Assembly (NCBI GenBank): GCA_002700385.1 | Contig: PADC01000008.1 | Span: 350,485-414,484 of the forward strand | Direction of reading: 5' to 3' | Length of the DNA stretch: 64,000 nucleotides | DNA from: Cycloclasticus sp. | GTDB taxonomy: Bacteria > Pseudomonadota > Gammaproteobacteria > Methylococcales > Cycloclasticaceae | Shown here: piece after piece, positions 39,126 to 48,388 of the stretch | Numbering within the stretch: position 1 is the first letter of the stretch | Layout: each line of letters begins with the position of its first letter | Notes under the pieces: model-generated | What the model saw: only the letters and a program-made list of their open reading frames with translations | Databases searched by the model: none | What the model was told of the DNA's origin: nothing | Position numbers and translations under genes: made by a program

Positions 39126-40583
39126 CTAATGTACACCTGAAATTAATTCATTGCCAATTTCCAGTACCTCACTGACCAAATCATTGGCATGGTGCCAATC
39201 TGTTCTTGCACCTAAGAAACAAGGGCGAATGACAAATTTATCTCCAACCATTGTTGTACTGGGGATATTCACCCCATTTTTCATCAGTTGCCGATGAATG
39301 GTTTTGTTAAGGGCATTTAAATCACTCGCTTTTTCATGCACATAACGAAAACAACAAATCGAGAGGGTTGGTTCAAGTGCAAGTTCTAAATTTGGATGTT
39401 CTGCGGCCTGAGCAGCTACTTGCCTTGCCATTGCATTGTGGCGACAGATACGTTCCGTCATCCCCTCAACTCCAATTTCACGAATCAACGCCCAAACAAT
39501 GGCCCCACGTGCTGGAGCAGACAGCTCTACACCAAGATCATAATAAGGCACACCCATTCCATCCATTGAGTTTTCGACCTGTTCTTCTTTCACCGTTGTA
39601 CTTTCAAGATAATCAGCGGCCCCTTGTGTAAAGGTATCGTACAACGCCTGATAGTGCTTAACAAAGGTTGCTCCTATACCAACGGGGGCTCCCAGCCATT
39701 TATGCGCATCTACGGTGACTGAATCAGCCAGCTCGATGCCTTTATATAAATGGGCCACCTGAGGGTCCAATCGGCCTGGCAAACCATAAGCTCCATCCAC
39801 ATGAAACCACACATGATGCTCACGAGCGATTTCAGCAATTGCTTCTATCGGGTCAATAGCGCCCGTATTCGTGCTCCCAGCATTGGCCACAATTGCCACC
39901 GGTAACGCTCCCTTGGCTTTATCCTCTTGAAGTTGCCTTTTTAATGCGTCGGGACACATTCGCAGCTTCTGGTCTAACTGAACATGCACCATCGCATTGC
40001 GCCCCATACCTAAAACAGCCACGGCTCTGTGGACTGTGTGGTGGCTTTGCCCTGTAGCATATACTCGACAGGCCCGCTGCACCCCTTCAGCCGAGGCATC
40101 GATACCTATTTGCTGAAAGGCCCATTGTCTAGCTGCCCCCAATCCTATTAAATTTGCCGTTGAACCGCCGCTACTCAACACACCCTGCATGCCACGCGAC
40201 AAATTAAACATATCCGCCAACCAATCCAATGCCACGCCCTCTAAATAATTAAAGGCCGTCAGGCCTACGCGTTGTGGGGAAGCAGTAATACCCGCCAGGG
40301 TGGCTATTGAGCCCATATCAGTCGCCGCTGTCGTAATATAGGACGTACACCCTGGTTTTGCTATTTGAGAACCATTGGGAATAATGTGCTCTCCAAATTC
40401 TTCAATGACTTTTTCAGCGCCAATCCCTTTTTTAGGCACAGGGCCGCTCAGTGCAGCTTGCCAGCTTTCTGCATTGCGCATTGCATCAGGGTGCTCAAAC
40501 CGTTGAAACTGTTCCAAATATGTAACTAAACGATTAAATAAGAAAGAAAGGTTGTCACACTCAGCTTGTTCTTTTTTCATCAA
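39126..40583 (-). CDS. PLP-dependent group II amino-acid decarboxylase
   Basis: The 485-residue protein belongs to the aromatic-L-amino-acid/glutamate/diaminobutyrate decarboxylase superfamily. The PLP lysine is K295 in SVTVDAHKWLGAPVG, D263 in HVDGAYGLPG contacts the pyridine nitrogen, and HHTVHRA (near 181) stacks on the ring. SGGSTANLIGL (near 138) binds the phosphate. The substrate is not clear from sequence; aspartate, diaminobutyrate and aromatic amino acids are all possible. It lies between cysK and a methyltransferase on the same strand but with gaps of about 40 bases, so an operon is only possible. Confidence 0.85.
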   Translation of the reverse strand: MMKKEQAECDNLSFLFNRLVTYLEQFQRFEHPDAMRNAESWQAALSGPVPKKGIGAEKVIEEFGEHIIPNGSQIAKPGCTSYITTAATDMGSIATLAGITASPQRVGLTAFNYLEGVALDWLADMFNLSRGMQGVLSSGGSTANLIGLGAARQWAFQQIGIDASAEGVQRACRVYATGQSHHTVHRAVAVLGMGRNAMVHVQLDQKLRMCPDALKRQLQEDKAKGALPVAIVANAGSTNTGAIDPIEAIAEIAREHHVWFHVDGAYGLPGRLDPQVAHLYKGIELADSVTVDAHKWLGAPVGIGATFVKHYQALYDTFTQGAADYLESTTVKEEQVENSMDGMGVPYYDLGVELSAPARGAIVWALIREIGVEGMTERICRHNAMARQVAAQAAEHPNLELALEPTLSICCFRYVHEKASDLNALNKTIHRQLMKNGVNIPSTTMVGDKFVIRPCFLGARTDWHHANDLVSEVLEIGNELISGVH

Positions 40584-40631
40584 ACTTTTAGGAAATTATT
40601 GTTGTATATTGCAGCTATTCAAGACGACCCA

Positions 40632-41366
40632 TTAAATGGGCGAGCTCGCCTGAACGGTTAATTTAGCAAGGTAATCATAATGGGGGCCGTGTTGAATAAT
40701 CTCACATTCAAAACCACTTTGCTGTGCAGCATCTATTAATAATTCCTCTGAAACATATAACCAACGAAAGGGCGCCCCTTTTATTTTCTTGTACGATAAA
40801 TTGAACTCAACTTCACCGTGGTATTTATCATTGAGGTCTATCAAGTAAGAACCGTCGTCCTCTTCGTACATATAAATTAAATCAGAGCTGTCCAATAAAA
40901 TTTGGCCATTGGGGGCTAATAAAGTTTTTGCCTTCTTGAAGAAGGCATCAAAGCCATCCAGCGTTTTAACTAAGCCAATACCATTCATAAGAAAAAGCAA
41001 GGTATCAAAGGCGCCTTCATTAAATTCAAAAAAGTCAGCGAGTTTCACTTTAGAAAGCCCACGTTTTTGCATCACCGAAACAGAATGTGGCGACACATCT
41101 ATCGCTGTGACATCCATGCCATTTTGCTGCAAATATAAACTGTGTGAACCGGCGCCGGCACCCACGTCTAAAACTTTTCCACTGGCTTGTTGTAAAGCGA
41201 CTCGCTCCAACTGAGGGCATTCATCAAATGATCTAAAGAAATAACTCGGCGCAAGTGTATCTTTTTCTGCAATATCCATCTCCACCTGAATGTTCGTGTC
41301 CTCCGATGTTTGATAGAAATCGAGCAGTGCAGATCCAATGGGGTCTTCGTGTTTATTGATCAGCAT
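40632..41366 (-). CDS. Class I SAM-dependent methyltransferase
   Basis: About 244 residues from the ATG at 41366; an in-frame TTG lies one codon earlier. The Rossmann motif I is VLDVGAGAGSHSLYLQQNG (near 66), followed by VTAIDVSPHSVSVMQKRG (motif post-I). FDTLLFLMNGIGLVKTLDGF and LLAPNGQILLDSSDLIYM are motifs II and III. The target molecule cannot be deduced. It is eight bases upstream of no partner of known pathway; the gene before it on the same strand encodes a small cytochrome c. Confidence 0.85.
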   Translation of the reverse strand: MLINKHEDPIGSALLDFYQTSEDTNIQVEMDIAEKDTLAPSYFFRSFDECPQLERVALQQASGKVLDVGAGAGSHSLYLQQNGMDVTAIDVSPHSVSVMQKRGLSKVKLADFFEFNEGAFDTLLFLMNGIGLVKTLDGFDAFFKKAKTLLAPNGQILLDSSDLIYMYEEDDGSYLIDLNDKYHGEVEFNLSYKKIKGAPFRWLYVSEELLIDAAQQSGFECEIIQHGPHYDYLAKLTVQASSPI

Positions 41367-41377
41367 CAATCAACTAT

Positions 41378-41695
41378 CTACTTTTCTTTTACCGCTACAA
41401 CATCGCCTAAAGATTGGATATACGCGACCAACCCATCCAGCTCTTTACCGTTGATATTGGCAAACGAGGGCATCATCATGCCGCCTTGTTGAATCACCTT
41501 TTTCATTTCATCGGCTAACATGACTGATGTACTTAAATCAAAAAACAGGCCAAATTTGCCCATCCCATCGTCTCCATGACAAGCAGCACACGCTTCACGG
41601 TAAATTTGCGCTCCGTTTGCCCCAGCGGCCGGTTGATAATCACTTGCCATCAAAACTGTAGGCATCAACATCAACACCAATAATAGCTTTTTCAT
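41378..41695 (-). CDS. Small periplasmic class I cytochrome c
   Basis: The 105-residue protein has a Sec signal peptide (about 1-17; KKLLLVLMLMPTVLMA) and one haem-binding motif CAACH (C36, C39, H40). The Met-rich stretch GGMMMPSFA supplies the likely sixth haem ligand, and ELDGLVAYIQSL is the typical C-terminal helix. The mature protein is about 88 residues, a cytochrome c-553/c5-like electron carrier, possibly accepting electrons from the bc1 complex encoded elsewhere in the window. It is immediately downstream of trhO (one base) and probably co-transcribed. Confidence 0.9.
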   Translation of the reverse strand: MKKLLLVLMLMPTVLMASDYQPAAGANGAQIYREACAACHGDDGMGKFGLFFDLSTSVMLADEMKKVIQQGGMMMPSFANINGKELDGLVAYIQSLGDVVAVKEK

Positions 41696-42679
41696 TTAAT
41701 TTTTCTCTTTTTGGACCCGTTGCTTCTTTTTTTCTATACGGTGTTGTTCGATTAACTCTTTCATTTCACCGCCTATATGCTCTTCACCCCGCTCTTTGGC
41801 TAAGTCAATTTGATGTTGGCGTTCAATATAGCGGGCTTTTTGCTCGGCATTTGTTTTATCAAAGCAATGATGGCAGCTAATCCCCTGCTGATAATGTTCA
41901 TGTAATTTATCTTCAACAGTAATCGGCATACGGCAAGCATAACATTGGTCATATTGCCCTTTTTCTAACTGATGATTAACTGAAACACGGTTATCAAATA
42001 CAAAACACTCACCTTCCCACTGCGAATCACTTTCGGGCACGTCTTCCAGGTACTTTAATATCCCTCCCTCCAAATGAAACACTTCATCAAACCCTTGTTG
42101 TTTAAGATATGCAGTTGACTTTTCACAACGGATCCCACCGGTACAAAACATGGCCACTTTCTTATGTTTTTGAGGGTCAATATTCTTTTTTACATACCCT
42201 GGAAACTCGCGAAAAGTTTCTGTTTTAGGGTTTAACGCGCCCTTAAATGTCCCAATCGCCACCTCATAATCATTTCGCGTATCCACCAACAAAACATCTG
42301 GATCATTAATTAGCGCATTCCATTCTTTAGGTTTAATATAAGTGCCGACAATGTGATTAGGGTCTATGTCTTCCACACCCATCGTAACAATTTCCTTTTT
42401 CAATTTAACCTTGGTTCGATTGAAAGGCTGCTCATCAACATATGATTCTTTATGTACGAGCGTTTTAAATTCGTTTTTATTTTTTAACCAAGCTAACAGA
42501 TGGTCAGTCGCCTCACGCTTACCGGCAACGGTGCCATTAATACCCTCGGCAGCCAGCAGCAAAGTTCCTTTAATACCATGGTGCCGCATCAGTTTTAACA
42601 GGGGCTGCTTTAGAGCGGTATAATCTTCTAATCGTACAAAGTGGTAGAGTGCGCAAACAACGTATTGCTGATCTTTCAT
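41696..42679 (-). CDS. trhO: tRNA uridine(34) hydroxylase TrhO (rhodanese-domain, UPF0176)
   Basis: Oxygen-dependent hydroxylase that forms 5-hydroxyuridine at tRNA position 34. It has 327 residues from the ATG at 42679, which has GAGGAC six bases ahead; an in-frame TTG four codons upstream is less likely. The N-terminal acylphosphatase-like domain (1-100; [16 protein letters not shown]) is followed by a rhodanese domain with catalytic C179 ([18 protein letters not shown]). A C-terminal cysteine cluster ([13 protein letters not shown]) and a highly charged tail complete it. In E. coli this gene is yceA. Confidence 0.94.
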   Translation of the reverse strand: MKDQQYVVCALYHFVRLEDYTALKQPLLKLMRHHGIKGTLLLAAEGINGTVAGKREATDHLLAWLKNKNEFKTLVHKESYVDEQPFNRTKVKLKKEIVTMGVEDIDPNHIVGTYIKPKEWNALINDPDVLLVDTRNDYEVAIGTFKGALNPKTETFREFPGYVKKNIDPQKHKKVAMFCTGGIRCEKSTAYLKQQGFDEVFHLEGGILKYLEDVPESDSQWEGECFVFDNRVSVNHQLEKGQYDQCYACRMPITVEDKLHEHYQQGISCHHCFDKTNAEQKARYIERQHQIDLAKERGEEHIGGEMKELIEQHRIEKKKQRVQKEKN

Positions 42680-42934
42680 GGCTGTCCTCAAGTTAGAGCT
42701 CGCTGGAACGTAAATCCAGTGCTATAGCGAATCATTATATCAAATGGAGACCTTGCTAAAGAACTCTCAAGGCCCATAAACATTATCTCTTTAGATTGAA
42801 TCCTGTAGGCAAAAACTTAAACAACCGTTTGCTTTTTTTGATTTAGCTCATTGACTCAAGTAGCGCTATTCACCGATAGTTTAAACGCTAAAAACGCTCT
42901 TCGAGCCGGTTTAACATGACACAGGAGATTAACA

Positions 42935-43315
42935 ATGGCATTTTTAACACATGGATTATCCATTGGTATTGAAAGAATGAATACCCACTTCTTTCTCACA
43001 CTCAAGGCGGTTGGCAAACTTACCCATGAAGATTACACCGTCATCACCCCTATGATTGACTCTGCTTTAGCCACCGTTAAGGAACCAAAGGTTAACATAT
43101 TAATTGATGCCACTGATCTGAAAGGGTGGGAACTGAGGGCCGCGTGGGATGATTTCAAACTTCGCCTAAAACATGGCTCCGAATTCGATAAAATAGCAAT
43201 TTATGGCAATAAAAATTGGCAAAAAATTAACACCAAGCTCGGTTCATGGTTTATTTCTGGTGACGTTCAGTATTTCGACCATTTACACGATGCGCTGAGT
43301 TGGTTAGATGTATAA
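42935..43315 (+). CDS. SpoIIAA-like (STAS-related) protein
   Basis: A 126-residue protein with the SpoIIAA-like fold (PF11964 type). It opens with a beta hairpin (LSIGIERMNTHFFLTLKAVG), then KLTHEDYTVITPMIDSAL, VNILIDATDLKGWELRAAWD and DKIAIYGNKNWQKI. It lacks the phosphorylatable Ser motif of anti-sigma antagonists. Homologues are common single genes of unknown role, sometimes stress-induced. A good ribosome site AGGAG precedes the ATG by nine bases. It is monocistronic on the plus strand between trhO and selO; the 42692-42934 gap holds its promoter region. Confidence 0.8.
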   Translation: MAFLTHGLSIGIERMNTHFFLTLKAVGKLTHEDYTVITPMIDSALATVKEPKVNILIDATDLKGWELRAAWDDFKLRLKHGSEFDKIAIYGNKNWQKINTKLGSWFISGDVQYFDHLHDALSWLDV

Positions 43316-43364
43316 CAACACACAAATCTTGCTCTTTTTTTAAAATCGTTCGACATCAACCTCG

Positions 43365-44942
43365 CTAAGAACTACACGACAACATAGAGCAGCCTACTTT
43401 GTATTTTGCCCAGTCTGGCCTCTTTTGATTGAGGTGTTCTTTATCGGGTTGCTCCTCGTAAGGTTGACTTAGCACCTTAAGCAATTCATTGACCATACTA
43501 TGATCACCTTGCTCTGCTTTATCTATTGCCAACTGTGCCAGGTAATTTCTTAAAACATATTTGGGGTTAACGTTATCCATTAACGTTTTTCGTTCTAGAG
43601 CACTGGCCGGGTCTTGTTGACTTCGTTGAGCATAGTGCTCAAGCCATTCGGTGATCATTTTTTCTGATTCTTTATCCATTTCTTCAGCATAAAAGGCCGG
43701 CCTTAGTTGCTCTAAAGCCTCGACTGCCTTAAACGTATCACGGTGTAATTGAACGTCCGAAAGCCGCCTGAAGAAAATAGTCATGTCGGTTTCGAAAGCA
43801 TTAAAAAACAACAATAATTGCTTGATCAGTTGATTATCCTCTACCCGTTGAACCGATGAAAAGCCCAACTTTTGGGTCATCATTCTCAACCATTTTCTGG
43901 CATAACGGTCTGCATAAGCATTCAGTGCTTTTTCTAACGGCTCAACTTCATCGATTAGCGGGTAAATGGCATTGGCCAACTGGTAAAGATTCCAATGTGC
44001 TATTTGAGATTGCTGTCCAAAAGCATACCGGTGATGCGTCGCATCTGTCGTGTTAGGCGTCCAATTCAAGTCATAGGGCTCTAACCAACCATAGGGTCCA
44101 TAATCAATGGTTAAACCCAAGATCGACATATTATCGGTATTCATCACGCCATGTACAAAACCAACGCGCATCCATTCCACCACCATATCGCAAGTCAATC
44201 GACACACTTCCTCAAACCATTGGATATAGGTCAATGTGCTCGGTTCGGGCAAATGTGGAAAATCCGTGATGATTGTATGATCAACAAACTGCTTTAATAA
44301 TTGAGCATCTTGTTGCGCATAGTATTGAAAATGGCCAAAACGAGTAAAAGAGGGGGCCAATCGGCACACAACCGCTCCAGGTTCTGGAGCAGGGTTGCCA
44401 TCATAAAGCATATCACGCACAACCTCTTCACCCGTGCTCAACAAACTTAGTGCACGTGTTGTGGGCACGCCAAGGTGATACATGGCTTCACTGCATAAAA
44501 ACTCTCTGACAGAAGAACGCAGAACAGCCAAACCATCTGCTGTTCTTGAATAAGGTGTTGGGCCAGCACCCTTTAATTGTAACGCCCATCTGTCCCCTTT
44601 TTTATTGACGATTTCACCCAGATTGATTGCTCGACCATCGCCTAACTGTCCCGCCCAATGACCAAATTGGTGACCGCCATAGCTGGTTGAATAAGTCGCC
44701 ATTCCGTTTAACTGCTCATTACCTGCAAAGATTTGAGTAAAGCGCTCGCTTTCACAATCTTCTTTAGTCAAATCCAATAATTGCGCAGCCTCCTTTGAAT
44801 AACTTACCAATGATGGTGAGGCCATCTTCTTCGGTTTTACCCAGGAGTAACATGCGCCTTGAACTTGTCGAGGGTAGTTATCAACAATGCTATCAGCCGG
44901 TAATTGCTGCACAAATTGATTATCAAATGTCATACCTTTCAT
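43365..44942 (-). CDS. selO: Protein adenylyltransferase SelO (YdiU family)
   Basis: Pseudokinase-fold enzyme that AMPylates proteins on Ser, Thr or Tyr in redox stress. The 525-residue protein has GYATSTSYGG-like MATYSTSYGGHQFGHWAGQL (near 82), LQLKGAGPTPYSR (near 120) and GVMNTDNMSILGLTIDYGP (near 246). It ends CSMLSCSS, in which Cys occupies the place of selenocysteine in animal SelO. The start overlaps the previous gene's stop by four bases (ATGA), so it is translationally coupled to the diphthine-ammonia-ligase-like gene. Confidence 0.95.
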   Translation of the reverse strand: MKGMTFDNQFVQQLPADSIVDNYPRQVQGACYSWVKPKKMASPSLVSYSKEAAQLLDLTKEDCESERFTQIFAGNEQLNGMATYSTSYGGHQFGHWAGQLGDGRAINLGEIVNKKGDRWALQLKGAGPTPYSRTADGLAVLRSSVREFLCSEAMYHLGVPTTRALSLLSTGEEVVRDMLYDGNPAPEPGAVVCRLAPSFTRFGHFQYYAQQDAQLLKQFVDHTIITDFPHLPEPSTLTYIQWFEEVCRLTCDMVVEWMRVGFVHGVMNTDNMSILGLTIDYGPYGWLEPYDLNWTPNTTDATHHRYAFGQQSQIAHWNLYQLANAIYPLIDEVEPLEKALNAYADRYARKWLRMMTQKLGFSSVQRVEDNQLIKQLLLFFNAFETDMTIFFRRLSDVQLHRDTFKAVEALEQLRPAFYAEEMDKESEKMITEWLEHYAQRSQQDPASALERKTLMDNVNPKYVLRNYLAQLAIDKAEQGDHSMVNELLKVLSQPYEEQPDKEHLNQKRPDWAKYKVGCSMLSCSS

Positions 44943-45619
44943 AAAACAGATCCTTCTGGTTGTAAGTCGGCAAATATAAAACCCTCTCGCTCCACTACGT
45001 CCCCTGTTGAAATATTTATTGGTTTTTTGAACATGGGGCCCGCGTAGGTAAAGCTATGGAATTCACCATTTTCACCACATGGATCAATACCGTCTGGCAA
45101 ATCATCTAAAAACTGTTGATTAAACTCTCTACCAGCGAAATTTGCAGATAATTTATTGGGATCAATGCAAGTAATCCGCGTTTTTAATCCAGCATCAATC
45201 ATCTTCTGCGCCAACTTCTCAGTCGGTTCTAACCACAATGGAAACATGGGTGTTAATCCCGTTCCTTTTAAATTCTCTTCACGGTATTGGCGAATATCTT
45301 CTAAAAACAAGTCACCAAACGCCATATGCGTCGCACCTATCTGTTGAATGGAATCAAAAAAACCATCCATCGCTTGATTATATTTCTCGTTACTGCACGG
45401 GTGAGGAATATTAATAATGTGTAACGGCAAATTGGCAGCGGCTGCTTGTTGTTCCAATAACACAAGACGAACGGCATGCATTGCAACCCGTTGATGCGTC
45501 TGATTAACCGTTGTAACCAGACCTAACAACTCAACGTCGCTCCTTTGCTGAAGTGTGTATAAAGTCCACGCGCTGTCTTTCCCACTGCTCCACGATAGAA
45601 GAGTTTTTTTCATGCGCAT
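44939..45619 (-). CDS. Diphthine-ammonia ligase family PP-loop ATPase
   Basis: About 226 residues of the adenine nucleotide alpha hydrolase superfamily. The PP-loop SWSSGKDSAWTLYTL (near 7-21) binds ATP, and family segments include HIINIPHPCSNEKYNQ, HMAFGDLFLEDIRQYRE and GIDPCGENGEFHSF. In eukaryotes the family amidates diphthine. Bacteria lack diphthamide, so the true substrate here is unknown. The ATG at 45619 has GAGAAG nine bases ahead; GTG 45622 and ATG 45613 are alternatives. It lies between a thioesterase and selO, overlapping selO. Confidence 0.85.
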   Translation of the reverse strand: MRMKKTLLSWSSGKDSAWTLYTLQQRSDVELLGLVTTVNQTHQRVAMHAVRLVLLEQQAAAANLPLHIINIPHPCSNEKYNQAMDGFFDSIQQIGATHMAFGDLFLEDIRQYREENLKGTGLTPMFPLWLEPTEKLAQKMIDAGLKTRITCIDPNKLSANFAGREFNQQFLDDLPDGIDPCGENGEFHSFTYAGPMFKKPINISTGDVVEREGFIFADLQPEGSVL

Positions 45620-45625
45620 CACATA

Positions 45626-46057
45626 TCACTTCTCAAGGTGTACTTCAAAATTTTCTATTTTCGCTCTGATAGCCTCCGGTATAGCGGCACTTTGCTGTTT
45701 CACCATATCAAACCATACCATGACCCCTTTGCTTGTTGACGCAGGTTCTTCTTCCCCTTCAACATAAATATTGGCCAGGATAGTGGCACTTTTATTACTA
45801 ATTTTACTGATACGGCTTCGTACCTCAAGCAAGGCGGGATAGTGCACTTGTTGCAAATAACTGCACTGTATATCGGCTAAAACCCAGCCGGATTCCATAC
45901 CGGCCTTCAGGTTTAAGTCCATCACATCGCCACAATAAGCCACTCGGCCAGATTCAATATAGCGAACAAATTCAACGTTATTAATGTGCCCGTATACATC
46001 CGCATCTCCCCAACGAACAGATAATGGAAATACGTGTGAAAAATCTTGCTTACTCAT
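45626..46057 (-). CDS. Acyl-CoA thioesterase, 4-hydroxybenzoyl-CoA thioesterase-like
   Basis: A 143-residue single hot-dog domain. The opening VRWGDADVYGHINNVEFVRY carries the family catalytic Asp (WGDAD) and HxNN motif, followed by the central helix YIESGRVAYCGDVM. VHYPALLEVRSRISKI and PASTSKGVMVWFD follow. It hydrolyses acyl- or aryl-CoA thioesters; the chain specificity is not predictable. It is the first gene of a three-gene run with the PP-loop ATPase and selO, divergent from the NosR-like gene. Confidence 0.88.
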   Translation of the reverse strand: MSKQDFSHVFPLSVRWGDADVYGHINNVEFVRYIESGRVAYCGDVMDLNLKAGMESGWVLADIQCSYLQQVHYPALLEVRSRISKISNKSATILANIYVEGEEEPASTSKGVMVWFDMVKQQSAAIPEAIRAKIENFEVHLEK

Positions 46058-46149
46058 TGACCGCCCCTTTATCCGTTAAAAAAAATTCATTTGAGTTTGC
46101 TATTATACCTCTTTGCATAAGAGACATTTTTAGTCTAACTGTATTAAAT

Positions 46150-48300
46150 ATGCGCATTAATAAAAATAATAAATGCTTATTGTTAAGTTTATTTCTCTGC
46201 TTCTTCTTAAAGAGTGCACCTGACGTTTTAGCCGACACTTCTCCGGACAAAATCAATACGCCCTTAGCTGAGCACAGCCTTGAAAATGGCCGAGTTAAAA
46301 GCCTGATTATGGAGATGTTTCCCACGGCCACGCATATTGGTAAAAAAGATAACAAACAATCTGTATGGCCTGTATACATGAGATCACAAAGAGTGGGTTA
46401 TGCTTTCGAAAGTAAAGATTTTACCCAAATACAAGGGTTTGCCGGGGACATTATTAATTTGCTCATTGGCCTTGATAATGAAGGAAAATTGAAGGGTGTG
46501 AGCATATTATTTCAGCATGAGCCCATCTTTATGCATGGCCTAGGCCCCGAAGCCTTCGATAAATTTCTTTCTCAATACCCGGGGCACTTCGTTTCTGAAC
46601 GAATTATTGTGGATAGCGGCCGTTCTCATTCTGTTACTTCTAACAGTGGAGGCGGCCTGATTTTTGATGGTGTTACCAAAGCAACCGTATCTGTTATCGC
46701 TGCAAATGACACATTGTTAACTTCAGCCCTAGAAGTGGCTCGCAAGGTATTGGGTAAATTTATTCAAGCAGCGTCCTCGCAACCCAAAATGGACCTGTTT
46801 GAACCCCTTTCTTGGCAACAATTATTAGACAAAAAATTTGTTGGGCATTGGACAGTGACGCGGGATCAGCTTGAAAATAAACTGGGAAGAAAGCTGACAG
46901 ATTACCCCGATTATGGTTTTGAAGACCCCGATATGAAGGTTATCTCCGAGGTTTACTATGCCTACTTAAATCCGCCAATCATCGGAAAGAATATTTTAGG
47001 TGAACGGGACTATGCGCGGTTATTAGAAACAATTGAACCGGGGGAACACGTTATTGGCGTGATGTCTAAAGGGCCTTATGATTATTTAGAAGAGGGGTTC
47101 AGGCCGGGAAAAGTACCAACGCGCCTCTCCTTCTACCAGAATGAACTCCCTGTCTTGATCAGGGATATGGATTTTTTCCGGTTTTTTGAGAAAACCCTCC
47201 CCGAGACCATCCCTGATTTGCCTAATTTTAAATTATTAAAAATTAGTGGGCATGCCGGTTTCAACCCAGCCCAACCCCTCACCATTCAGATGAATTACGA
47301 TTTACGCCAAAATCATTTAATAGGCGATAACATCAATCAACGTAGCCACCACCAACTCCCTTCGACCCTTTTTATTAAAACAGACGCTCTTGAAGAAAAG
47401 CCCGAACCCATTTGGAAGCGTTTATGGCATTCAAGACTCGTTGAAATTTTCATCACTCTTGCCTCTTTAACGGTACTGAGCTTGATATTTATTAAACAAC
47501 GGACTTTATCTAAATACCCCAGACTTATTCGTTATGGCCGCTGGGCATTTTTATTCTTCACACTGTTTTTTCTTGGCTTTTATGCGCAAGGACAATTATC
47601 CGTTGTGAATATTTACACTGTTCTACTCTCATTAAAGGATGGTTTTAAGCTTGATGTCTTTCTGTTAGACCCTATCTTGTTTATTCTTTGGCTTTATACA
47701 TTTATCACGCTATTTATCTGGGGAAGAGGTGTCTTTTGTGGTTGGTTATGCCCCTTTGGCGCCTTACAAGAAATGATTGCCTGGGTGGCTAAAACATTAA
47801 AAATCCCTCAATTCAAACTCACAGCGCCTTCTCACCAAAAATTACAAAATTTAAAATACTTTATTGTGACGGTTCTTTGCGTTATTTGTTTTTATGATTT
47901 GGCATTAGCTCAAACTTTGTCGGAAATAGAGCCCTTTAAAACCACGATTACTTTGGGGTTTGACAGAGAATGGTATTTTGTTGTCTTTGCTGTGGGTCTT
48001 TTGGCTATCGGCCTGTTTGTTCATAAATTCTATTGCCGATATGTCTGCCCTCTTGGAGCCGGCCTAGCCATTTTAGGACGTTTTCATTTGTTTAAATGGT
48101 TAGATCGGAGAAAAGACTGCGGCAAACCTTGCCAAGTTTGCCATGTACGTTGCGGCATCAAAGCCATTAAGAAAACAGGGCAAATAGATTATAGCGAGTG
48201 TATCCAATGTCTGGAGTGTCTTGTTATCTATAACGATCAGCAACAATGCGCCCCCGTTATGCTTAAAAACAAACGAGCCTTCAAACCAGCCGTTAAATGA
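46150..48300 (+). CDS. NosR/NirI-like membrane flavo-iron-sulfur protein
   Basis: Family members feed electrons to nitrous-oxide reductase or regulate it. The protein has 716 residues from the ATG at 46150, which is followed by a signal peptide (KCLLLSLFLCFFLKSAPDVLA); an upstream ATG at 46024 is rejected. A periplasmic FMN-binding domain has the attachment-type motif FDGVTKATVSV (Thr near residue 179). Several membrane segments (about 425-660) follow, with CGWLCPFGALQE and CRYVCPLGAG on the cytoplasmic side. A cysteine-rich tail CGKPCQVCHVRCG...CIQCLECLV resembles 4Fe-4S sites of NosR. No nosZ, nosD or nosF lies nearby. Confidence 0.85.
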   Translation: MRINKNNKCLLLSLFLCFFLKSAPDVLADTSPDKINTPLAEHSLENGRVKSLIMEMFPTATHIGKKDNKQSVWPVYMRSQRVGYAFESKDFTQIQGFAGDIINLLIGLDNEGKLKGVSILFQHEPIFMHGLGPEAFDKFLSQYPGHFVSERIIVDSGRSHSVTSNSGGGLIFDGVTKATVSVIAANDTLLTSALEVARKVLGKFIQAASSQPKMDLFEPLSWQQLLDKKFVGHWTVTRDQLENKLGRKLTDYPDYGFEDPDMKVISEVYYAYLNPPIIGKNILGERDYARLLETIEPGEHVIGVMSKGPYDYLEEGFRPGKVPTRLSFYQNELPVLIRDMDFFRFFEKTLPETIPDLPNFKLLKISGHAGFNPAQPLTIQMNYDLRQNHLIGDNINQRSHHQLPSTLFIKTDALEEKPEPIWKRLWHSRLVEIFITLASLTVLSLIFIKQRTLSKYPRLIRYGRWAFLFFTLFFLGFYAQGQLSVVNIYTVLLSLKDGFKLDVFLLDPILFILWLYTFITLFIWGRGVFCGWLCPFGALQEMIAWVAKTLKIPQFKLTAPSHQKLQNLKYFIVTVLCVICFYDLALAQTLSEIEPFKTTITLGFDREWYFVVFAVGLLAIGLFVHKFYCRYVCPLGAGLAILGRFHLFKWLDRRKDCGKPCQVCHVRCGIKAIKKTGQIDYSECIQCLECLVIYNDQQQCAPVMLKNKRAFKPAVK

Positions 48301-48388
48301 CCTTAATGCGCTTTGTTTTATCTACAAACAGAATAAGTCCTGTTTCGTCTTGCATAAATACAGCTCAACAATTGATTTTCATCTCACT

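Noticed and set aside
46024-46149. Upstream start for the NosR-like protein
   Set aside because: It overlaps the divergent thioesterase start and hides the signal peptide that begins right after the ATG at 46150.
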